9,781 bases of DNA from Candidatus Kerfeldbacteria bacterium RIFOXYC2_FULL_38_9. GTDB lineage: Bacteria > Patescibacteriota > Patescibacteriia > UBA9570 > XYC2-FULL-38-9. Positions 1 to 4,955 of the stretch are shown here, one piece after another (the stretch's first letter is position 1; every line of letters starts with the position of its first letter). The notes below the pieces were generated by a model. It was not told where the DNA came from and ran no database searches. It saw only the letters and a list, made by a program, of their open reading frames with translations. The stretch is from positions 1-9,781 of the forward strand of contig MHKJ01000053.1 in assembly GCA_001818355.1 (NCBI GenBank). The letters are read 5' to 3'. A program made the position numbers and the translations under genes.

Positions 1-176
1 GGAAAGCGCCGGTAAACAGAATCGTATTGTAAATTTTGCGCCGCTACCTTAGCCGAATTGGGATCGTTAATAGCCACGATCTCTACTTCGTCTTGATGGT
101 TTTCATAAGCCACTTTAAAAGCCATTTTTCCGATGCGACCAAAACCATTGATGGCGATACGTACTTTTTTTTCCAT
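1..176 (-). CDS. gap: Type I glyceraldehyde-3-phosphate dehydrogenase, N-terminal 58 codons (runs off window)
   Basis: Converts glyceraldehyde 3-phosphate, phosphate and NAD+ to 1,3-bisphosphoglycerate in cytosolic glycolysis. The visible part is the start of the Rossmann fold. The dinucleotide-binding loop INGFGRIG (residues 9-16) has the three glycines G11, G13 and G16. The end of the second beta strand reads VAINDP, and D38 sits where NAD-preferring enzymes carry the aspartate that holds the adenosine ribose. The stretch ending YDSVYRRF matches the family's usual YDSVHGRF. The catalytic cysteine and the C-terminal domain lie beyond base 1. The start is the ATG at 174-176, immediately followed by a run of lysines; there is no Shine-Dalgarno sequence upstream. 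The gene is separated by 99 bases from the carboxypeptidase upstream of it and has its own predicted promoter, so it probably starts a new transcription unit. Family assignment is secure; coenzyme preference is inferred. Confidence 0.95.
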   Translation of the reverse strand, partial: MEKKVRIAINGFGRIGKMAFKVAYENHQDEVEIVAINDPNSAKVAAQNLQYDSVYRRF

Positions 177-210
177 ACAAAATAAATTATTGTTAAAAAT
201 TAACTACTTA

Positions 211-234
211 TTTAGTTATTAAATAATTACTAAA
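211..234. repeat. Imperfect inverted repeat at the predicted gap transcription start
   Basis: The arms TTTAGT (211-216) and ACTAAA (229-234) are followed inward by one mismatch and a 3-bp ATT/AAT continuation around a 4-base centre. The repeat directly abuts the predicted -10 box (235-240), so it covers the expected start site. It could be an operator or a weak hairpin at the 5' end of the mRNA. The surroundings are very AT-rich, so a chance origin is quite possible. Confidence 0.3.
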
Positions 235-264
235 ATTATAACACTCTTGATAAGAAACAGTAAA
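235..264 (-). promoter_or_regulatory. Predicted sigma70-type promoter of gap, extended -10
   Basis: On the minus strand a perfect TATAAT (235-240) is preceded by TGT (241-243), which makes an extended -10 element TGnTATAAT. A weaker -35 box TTTACT (259-264) lies 18 bases upstream and matches four of the six TTGACA positions. The start site would be near base 228, giving a leader of about 50 bases rich in A and U. Confidence 0.65.
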
Positions 265-275
265 GTTTTAATACC

Positions 276-1244
276 TCAATTCCAAGTATAATTTTGAAAA
301 GTCCAATTTAATAATTTCTTCATTTCCGTAAAACGCGCTTCATCAGTGTCCGCGCCTAAAATAACTCCGATTATTGTACGATTGCTTTTCGGTTCTTTAG
401 CTTTTACGGTTAAACAATAACCAGCCTCTTCTGTGTACCCGGTTTTGCCTCCAATAATATCAAAATCTTTATCAAATAATAGTTGATCTGTGGTATAAGC
501 ATGCAATTTAAGATCAGAATTAAGCGCAGTAATGGCGTAAGCTGGCGTTGTTGCAGCTTTCAAAATTTCCGGCTGACTGAAAGCGCTTTGAGCCAATAAG
601 GCCACATCTTGAGCTGAGGCCGTGTCTTGCCAAGACAAACCATGAAAATCCACAAACTGGCCGTTTTGCATGCCAATTGCTTGGGCCTTACGATTCATGG
701 CTTGCAGATATTCTTCATCAGACAAGCTGGAAGAATGCGCCAAAGCATTAGCCGCGTCATTATAAGAAGCGATCAAAGCGGCGTGTAAAATATCGTTAAT
801 AGACAACTGCGTGCCCACCGGTAAATTCATATCCTTACCGTCCGGCGTGTCATCCTTGCTGGTGAGTGTGTAAGAATTATCTGAACCTTGATGATCTAAC
901 CACACCAACGCGTTTAAAAGTTTGGTAATAGAAGCGATGGGTTGTACTATTTGAGGATTCTTTTGCCACAAAATTTCTTTAGTGTCCGCATCTAAAACCA
1001 GAGCGGTGCGGCTAAAAATATGCGGATTAGTATCATTGCTAATTTTTTTAGGCGGTAGAGCTTTAGTGCGAATTTTTTTCTGGAGATGCCATTCCAATTT
1101 TTCTGACACCGGCTGTTGAGCTGATGACGTTTCTATAATAGTAGGCACTAAAAAAAATTCTTTGGATTGCAAAAAAGCGCTGGCCTGAGAAGAATTGGAT
1201 AAGTGACTTATGATGACTAAAGACAAAATAAATTGTTCAAACAT
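276..1244 (-). CDS. D-alanyl-D-alanine carboxypeptidase (penicillin-binding protein, peptidase S11)
   Basis: A serine DD-peptidase that removes the terminal D-alanine of peptidoglycan pentapeptides outside the cytoplasmic membrane. All three signature motifs of the penicillin-binding fold are present in order: SxxK as S105-I-T-K108 (nucleophile S105), SxN as S160-Y-N162, and KTG as K267-T-G269 within GGKTGYT. The catalytic domain starts near residue 75, after a polar linker. The protein ends about 50 residues after KTG, so the C-terminal beta-rich domain and amphipathic anchor of PBP5-like enzymes are absent. Residues 5-14 are hydrophobic and probably act as a signal peptide or anchor, although the usual basic residues before them are missing. 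The start at 1242-1244 is fixed by an in-frame TAG (the stop of the upstream gene) only three bases before it; there is no Shine-Dalgarno sequence, so coupling to upstream translation is likely. The stop is TGA. A dacB/dacF-like role is plausible, but the subtype cannot be assigned. Confidence 0.93.
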   Translation of the reverse strand: MFEQFILSLVIISHLSNSSQASAFLQSKEFFLVPTIIETSSAQQPVSEKLEWHLQKKIRTKALPPKKISNDTNPHIFSRTALVLDADTKEILWQKNPQIVQPIASITKLLNALVWLDHQGSDNSYTLTSKDDTPDGKDMNLPVGTQLSINDILHAALIASYNDAANALAHSSSLSDEEYLQAMNRKAQAIGMQNGQFVDFHGLSWQDTASAQDVALLAQSAFSQPEILKAATTPAYAITALNSDLKLHAYTTDQLLFDKDFDIIGGKTGYTEEAGYCLTVKAKEPKSNRTIIGVILGADTDEARFTEMKKLLNWTFQNYTWN

Positions 1245-1247
1245 AAA

Positions 1248-1922
1248 CTACAAAATATCTGATTTTTTAACTTGCTTAATTTGACCCTGTGTTAAATTAA
1301 GCCTGAATTTGCCGATGCGGACACGTAAAATCATTGTAACACGATTTCCGACTTCGTAAACCATGCGTCGAATTTGCCGTTTATAACCCTGGGTTAAAAC
1401 CATAGTCAAGGTTTTTTCTCCGGTTTGCTCGAGGCTTTTAAGTTGAGCTTTACCCTCGGGAAAAATGATGCCCTTTTTTAAATCGGCGATTTGGTTGGCG
1501 GTTAAAATTGAGCGCACCGTAACTGCGTATTCTTTTTCATGAGCAAACGAAGGGTGAGTAAGTTGTTGGTGCAAAGCGCCGTCGTTGGTTAACAAAAGTA
1601 AGCCTTCAGAATTTTTATCCAGTCTTCCTGCCGGTTTAAGGTGTTGCCATTTTTTGGGCAGTAAATCAATCACCGTTTTTTCCGCGTGCGCATCCGCACA
1701 AGTACAAGTGACTCCTTTGGGTTTGTTCATGGCTACAATAATTTTCTCCTGATTGATGGCTAAACATATTCCGTCTACTGCCACTTCATCTTGATCTTGA
1801 ACTTGCGTTCCCAAAACTTTCACCACCATGCCGTTGATGCTTACTTTGCCATCAGCAATAAGTGCATCGGCTTTACGACGCGAACACCAACCGCTGTGGG
1901 CGATAAATTTATTCAGGCGCAT
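1248..1922 (-). CDS. rluB: Ribosomal small/large subunit pseudouridine synthase, RsuA/RluB/RluE/RluF family
   Basis: Isomerises one uridine of rRNA to pseudouridine. An N-terminal S4 RNA-binding domain (about residues 1-45; RLNKFIAHSGWCSRRKAD is typical) precedes the catalytic domain. The motif GRLDKNSEGLLLLTNDG carries the catalytic aspartate D102. The KPKG segment (67-70) and the C-terminal RQIRRM segment are also family features. At 224 residues it is near the shorter end of the family. RsuA targets 16S position 516 and RluB targets 23S position 2605 (E. coli numbering); sequence alone does not separate them here. I prefer RluB because rluB neighbours scpA-scpB in Firmicutes. The ATG at 1920-1922 directly abuts the TAA of scpB with no bases between, so translation is probably coupled by termination-reinitiation. 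Confidence 0.9.
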   Translation of the reverse strand: MRLNKFIAHSGWCSRRKADALIADGKVSINGMVVKVLGTQVQDQDEVAVDGICLAINQEKIIVAMNKPKGVTCTCADAHAEKTVIDLLPKKWQHLKPAGRLDKNSEGLLLLTNDGALHQQLTHPSFAHEKEYAVTVRSILTANQIADLKKGIIFPEGKAQLKSLEQTGEKTLTMVLTQGYKRQIRRMVYEVGNRVTMILRVRIGKFRLNLTQGQIKQVKKSDIL

Positions 1923-2489
1923 TTATTGTTTAAAAAAATCTTCCGGGTCTTGTTGAGAAGCCAATAATTCTTGCAAATGGGTATTTTGATTAAGTTCTGT
2001 ATAATTTGGCAAATCAGCCGTATGGGAAATTCCTAAATATTTCAAAAAATCGAGCGTTACTTGGTAAACAGGAATACCCACTTCGTTTTCCCCCACTTCT
2101 TCTATCAAACCCCTAATCATTAAATTGCGCAAAATCAAACTACAGTTTACCCCGCGGATTAACTCTATTTCCGATTTAGCCACAGGCCCTCGATAAGCAA
2201 TAATAGTCAATGTTTCCAAAGAGGGACGAGTTAATTCTCCGTTTTCTTCAGAATGTAAATATTTACTTACCAAATCCGCATTCGGTGCGGCAGTCATTAA
2301 CTGAACATTCTCTCCTTCATAAACAATATTGACGCCACTGTGACGTTCTTGATAATTTTGCCTCAAGTCCGCCAAAGCTTGTTGCACTTCTGCCGACACG
2401 CAACCGCAAATTTGCGCCAATTTTTTAATGGTTAAGGGTTTGGATTCCACAAAGAGAATGGATTCGATTTTGCTAGACAATTCAGACAT
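1923..2489 (-). CDS. scpB: Segregation and condensation protein B
   Basis: The kleisin-associated winged-helix (KITE) subunit of the bacterial SMC-ScpA-ScpB condensin, which compacts and separates replicated chromosomes on the nucleoid. Residues 5-80 form the first winged-helix domain (ESILFVESKPLTIKKLA), and residues 88-155 the second. The second contains the family hallmark SLETLTIIAYRGPVAKSEIE followed by IRGVN, then the typical GLIEEVG and a VYQVTLDFLKYLG ending. The length of 188 residues is normal. The ATG at 2487-2489 lies nine bases after the scpA stop, and no Shine-Dalgarno sequence is visible. Its partner ScpA is directly upstream, so both are made from one transcript. Confidence 0.95.
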   Translation of the reverse strand: MSELSSKIESILFVESKPLTIKKLAQICGCVSAEVQQALADLRQNYQERHSGVNIVYEGENVQLMTAAPNADLVSKYLHSEENGELTRPSLETLTIIAYRGPVAKSEIELIRGVNCSLILRNLMIRGLIEEVGENEVGIPVYQVTLDFLKYLGISHTADLPNYTELNQNTHLQELLASQQDPEDFFKQ

Positions 2490-2498
2490 AAAAAATAG

Positions 2499-3221
2499 TT
2501 AAATTTTTTCAATAGTAATATTTTGAAATGATTTTTCTTGTTTAACCACAATAGTCTGTTGTTTTACCAGTTCTAACAAAGCTAAAAAAGTAATCACTAT
2601 TTCACTGCGGTCGTGGCTATTTTGCATTAACTGATAAAAATTAAGGTGCGCTTGTTTTTCCAGGGCTTGTTGAATTTGCACAAATTTTTCCCGCAAGCTC
2701 ACTACTTTGGCCAAAGCCGCCTTGGGCAGTTTAACCACTGGTTCTAATAAACTCAAAACATCCACAAAAACCTGTTGCAGACGTTCTAAACTTAATAGTT
2801 GGGGCGGATGAAAAGCCACTTGATATATTTTCTTGCTTACGGGTTTGGCAAACAAAAAATTTTTCTGCGCAATCATTTCTTCAATAACTTGTGTGGCCGT
2901 AGCATACTTTTTGTACATCTTCAGTTGTGTGGTTAAATCACTGGGATTTTCCTCTTCTTCCACTTGTAAAAAAGGCAATAAAGCCTGAGATTTAAGCAAG
3001 AGCAACTTGGTGGCCACAACCAAAAAACTCGCCAATTCTTCCGGGGAACGCTCATCAATCTCTTGCAAATAAGCTAAAAACTGTTCGGTCACGCTGGACA
3101 AAGAAACTGTTGTAATGTCCATTTGTTTTTCTTCAATCAAGTGCAATAACAGATCTAAAGGACCGGAAAAATTTTCAAGTTTAATATCTTTCATCTCTTT
3201 GGCTGTTGCTGTGTCCTCCAT
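2499..3221 (-). CDS. scpA: Segregation and condensation protein A (kleisin)
   Basis: The kleisin subunit that bridges the two heads of the SMC dimer and binds ScpB. The N-terminal domain (about residues 14-80) carries the hallmark FSGPLDLLLHLIEEKQMDI, followed by a helix with the typical LLLLKSQALLP. A charged, more variable middle leads to a C-terminal winged-helix domain (about 190-240; SEIVITFLALLELVKQ) that contacts the SMC ATPase head. The length of 240 residues is typical. The ATG at 3219-3221 is preferred; a second ATG at codon 10 (3192-3194) would also keep the whole conserved domain. The gene begins 15 bases after the aspS stop, which is a tandem TAA TAA, and so belongs to the aspS transcript. 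Confidence 0.95.
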   Translation of the reverse strand: MEDTATAKEMKDIKLENFSGPLDLLLHLIEEKQMDITTVSLSSVTEQFLAYLQEIDERSPEELASFLVVATKLLLLKSQALLPFLQVEEEENPSDLTTQLKMYKKYATATQVIEEMIAQKNFLFAKPVSKKIYQVAFHPPQLLSLERLQQVFVDVLSLLEPVVKLPKAALAKVVSLREKFVQIQQALEKQAHLNFYQLMQNSHDRSEIVITFLALLELVKQQTIVVKQEKSFQNITIEKI

Positions 3222-3236
3222 ACAGCTTTTGTATTA

Positions 3237-4652
3237 TTATTTTTGATTTTTAATAGTGATACCCAATTCGTCTAGTTGTTCCTCGGCAACCTCTGAAGGA
3301 GCTTCCATTAACGGGTCACGCGCATCATTGGTTAAAGGAAAAGCAATAACATCACGAATAGCATCTTCACCGGCTAAAATATGCACCAAACGATCAATAC
3401 CGGGTGCAATGCCACCGTGCGGTGGAACGCCATAAGTAAACGCCTCTAGCATGTGCGCAAACATTTGTTTCTGACGATCTGTAAAACCGATCAAATCAAA
3501 AATTTTCTCTTGCAGTTTTGCATCATGAATGCGCACGCTACCGCCACCAACCTCCAAGCCGTTTAAAACCATATCATGTTGATAAGCGCGTACTTTGCCC
3601 GGATCTGTTTCCAATAAAGGAATATCTTCAACACGCGGAGCAGTAAACATATGATGAGATGGCGCCCATTTTTCTCCAGCACCGTGAAAAAAATCTTCTT
3701 CAGTTTGTTCCGTAAACAAAGGAAAATCTAACACCCAAGCAAACCCAAGTTCATTGGGATCGTTTTTATCTTTACGAATATCAAATTTATCCGCGCCGTA
3801 TTTTTCCAAAGCTTCTTTATGGCTAAAACGCGGCCATGGAGTTTGCGTTAAATGTTTTTCCGGAAACAATTCTGTAATCATGGAAGTATATAAATCCTCT
3901 GCTAATTGTAAAATATCTTCTTGAACTACAAAAGACATTTCCAAATCCAATTGATAAAACTCTCCTGGCGAACGATCAGCTCTAGCATTTTCATCACGAA
4001 AACATGGTGCGATTTGAAAATATCGCTCAATGCCCGCCACCATTAACAATTGCTTATATTGTTGCGGACTTTGCGGTAAAGCAAAAAACTTTCCTTGATG
4101 AATACGAGATGGCACCAAATAATCACGCGCACCCTCAGGTGTAGATTTAGATAAAATCGGAGTTTGAACTTCAGTAAAACGACGGCTGGTTAAATAATTA
4201 CGCATATAATGAATAACTCGATGTCGTAATTCTATATTTTTCTTCATACGTTCTGTACGCAAATCCAAATAACGATATTGCAAACGTAATTCTTCGTTAA
4301 CTTTTTTAGTATCTTCCGTAATTTCAAAGGGCGGAGTTTTGGCCTCGTTTAAAATTTTAAGTTCCAAGGCTTCAATTTCAATTGTGCCGGTAGCTAAATT
4401 TTTGTTTACTTGTTTTTTCGGACGAGCGTTTACTTGACCCACAATTTCTACCACAAATTCAGAACGCAGTTTAACAGCCTCTTGGAGAGCCTCTTGATGA
4501 TTAGGCAAAAAAACCACCTGACAAATGGCGGTTTTATCACGCAAATCAATAAAAATGAGTTTACCCATATCGCGCCGAATGTGCACCCAGCCGTTTAAGC
4601 GTACTTGTTGCCCGATTTTATCCACACTATCTATGATCCATGTTCTCTCCAT
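3237..4652 (-). CDS. aspS: Aspartyl-tRNA synthetase lacking the bacterial GAD insertion domain
   Basis: Charges tRNA(Asp) with aspartate, using ATP, in the cytosol. The N-terminal OB-fold anticodon-binding domain spans about residues 15-105 (GWVHIRRDMGKLIFIDLRD). The class II core follows, with motif 2 around FRDENARADRSPGEFYQLD (218-236) and motif 3 GGIAPGIDRL (413-422; the arginine contacts ATP). Bacterial hallmarks include the PQSPQ block (193-197) and HHMFTAPR (333-340). Bacterial AspRS is usually near 590 residues, with a GAD domain of roughly 130-150 residues between the YGxDKPDLR block and the WVxDFPLF block. Here those blocks (285-293 and 306-313) are only 12 residues apart, so that domain is absent. 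This accounts for the length of 471. Motif 2 also seems one residue longer than usual (SPGEF against QPEF). The gene leads the aspS-scpA-scpB-rluB-carboxypeptidase cluster, with a strong promoter upstream. There is no Shine-Dalgarno sequence before its ATG. Confidence 0.95.
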   Translation of the reverse strand: MERTWIIDSVDKIGQQVRLNGWVHIRRDMGKLIFIDLRDKTAICQVVFLPNHQEALQEAVKLRSEFVVEIVGQVNARPKKQVNKNLATGTIEIEALELKILNEAKTPPFEITEDTKKVNEELRLQYRYLDLRTERMKKNIELRHRVIHYMRNYLTSRRFTEVQTPILSKSTPEGARDYLVPSRIHQGKFFALPQSPQQYKQLLMVAGIERYFQIAPCFRDENARADRSPGEFYQLDLEMSFVVQEDILQLAEDLYTSMITELFPEKHLTQTPWPRFSHKEALEKYGADKFDIRKDKNDPNELGFAWVLDFPLFTEQTEEDFFHGAGEKWAPSHHMFTAPRVEDIPLLETDPGKVRAYQHDMVLNGLEVGGGSVRIHDAKLQEKIFDLIGFTDRQKQMFAHMLEAFTYGVPPHGGIAPGIDRLVHILAGEDAIRDVIAFPLTNDARDPLMEAPSEVAEEQLDELGITIKNQK

Positions 4653-4699
4653 AATATTTTAAAAATAATTAAACAATTATAAAAACCCCAGTATCTTTC

Positions 4700-4727
4700 A
4701 GTATAAGCCAAAATCCCGTCCTGTCAA
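4700..4727 (-). promoter_or_regulatory. Predicted sigma70-type promoter of the aspS cluster
   Basis: On the minus strand, a perfect -35 box TTGACA (4722-4727) and a -10 box TATACT (4700-4705, five of six) are separated by 16 bases. Transcription would start near base 4693, leaving a leader of about 40 AU-rich bases before the aspS ATG. It is the only convincing promoter between the ABC gene and aspS on this strand. Confidence 0.8.
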
Positions 4728-4732
4728 AATTA

Positions 4733-4744
4733 GCTAATATTAGC
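4733..4744. repeat. Perfect 12-base palindrome between divergent promoters
   Basis: GCTAATATTAGC reads identically on both strands. It lies between the -35 box of the aspS promoter (ends 4727) and the -35 box of the opposite promoter (begins 4764). That position suits an operator for a dimeric regulator acting on both promoters, or an AT-rich UP-type element. A related half, ATATTAGCT, recurs near the start site of the plus-strand RNA (about 4794-4802). No regulator gene is visible nearby. Confidence 0.4.
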
Positions 4745-4763
4745 CTATTTTTTACTAAAAAAC

Positions 4764-4792
4764 TTGACAAAAACACCATAATAAACTATATT
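4764..4792 (+). promoter_or_regulatory. Predicted sigma70-type promoter driving a plus-strand small RNA
   Basis: A perfect TTGACA (4764-4769), the optimal 17-base spacer and TATATT (4787-4792, five of six) form the best promoter in the window. The expected start is A4799 or G4800. It points away from aspS toward the 3' end of the ABC gene, and there is no plus-strand protein gene downstream. A second TATATT at 4793-4798 would give a 23-base spacer and is unlikely to be the one used. Confidence 0.8.
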
Positions 4793-4866
4793 TATATTAG
4801 CTACGTTGAGAATCTAGAGTTCTCCGCAGCCTTCGATGCCTTCGTTGTGAAACGAAACGCATCAAA

Positions 4867-4896
4867 GATTGATTGTTCCAATCAATCGGAACAATC
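4867..4896 (+). repeat. Overlapping inverted repeats forming two mutually exclusive 9-bp hairpins
   Basis: Fold A pairs GATTGATTG (4867-4875) with CAATCAATC (4879-4887) around a 3-base loop. Fold B pairs GATTGTTCC (4871-4879) with GGAACAATC (4888-4896) around an 8-base loop. Both stems are perfect and share bases 4871-4875 and 4879, so only one can form at a time. Fold B has more G-C pairs; fold A forms first during plus-strand transcription. This suggests a bistable RNA element inside the candidate small RNA. Confidence 0.6.
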
Positions 4897-4899
4897 AGC

Positions 4900-4938
4900 G
4901 GCTCAAAATACATTTGTATTTTGGGTCTCTTCTTTTTT
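4900..4938 (+). terminator. Rho-independent terminator of the plus-strand small RNA
   Basis: GGCTCAAAATAC (4900-4911) pairs with GTATTTTGGGTC (4916-4927) through 12 positions, two of them G-U, around the loop ATTT. A U-rich tail TCTTCTTTTTT (4928-4938) follows. The T-run lies only on the plus-strand side; on the minus strand no T-run follows the hairpin. It therefore terminates the small RNA and not the ABC transcript. Confidence 0.7.
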
Positions 4939-4955
4939 AGGACATTTTTTACTTA

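Larger units (their letters stand above)
4799..4938 (+). ncRNA. Candidate structured small RNA of about 140 nt, own promoter and terminator
   Basis: The stretch between the plus-strand promoter and the terminator folds, by eye, into consecutive hairpins. Hairpin 1 (4800-4830) pairs GCT with AGC, CG with CG and GAGAA with TTCTC, and begins at the predicted +1. Hairpin 2 (4835-4863) pairs GATGC with GCATC and TTCGTT with AACGAA, closed by a GUGA (GNRA-type) tetraloop. The third element (4867-4896) can form either of two 9-bp hairpins. The terminator hairpin is 4900-4927. An alternative long-range closing helix is also possible, pairing TTGAG (4806-4810) with CTCAA (4902-4906) and CCGC (4824-4827) with GCGG (4898-4901). 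I do not recognise it: it lacks the SRP RNA, RNase P and tmRNA hallmarks and is not the single long hairpin of 6S RNA. The RNA would end about 18 bases before the convergent ABC stop, so read-through would be antisense to that mRNA. Expression is inferred. Confidence 0.65.

Noticed and set aside
4799..4938. SRP RNA, 6S RNA, tmRNA, RNase P RNA or tracrRNA
   Set aside because: No GGAAG-type SRP tetraloop region, no single long bulged hairpin as in 6S, no RNase P core motifs and no tRNA-like ends. No cas genes or repeat array are present.
4653..4955. T-box or other riboswitch leader of aspS
   Set aside because: The predicted aspS start site is only about 40 bases before the ATG. The structured segment lies upstream of that promoter, and its T-run is on the opposite strand.
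4740..4955. Rho-independent terminator for the ABC gene on the minus strand
   Set aside because: The hairpins past the ABC stop are not followed by T-runs on the minus strand. The T-runs near 4757-4775 have only a weak 5-bp AT stem before them.
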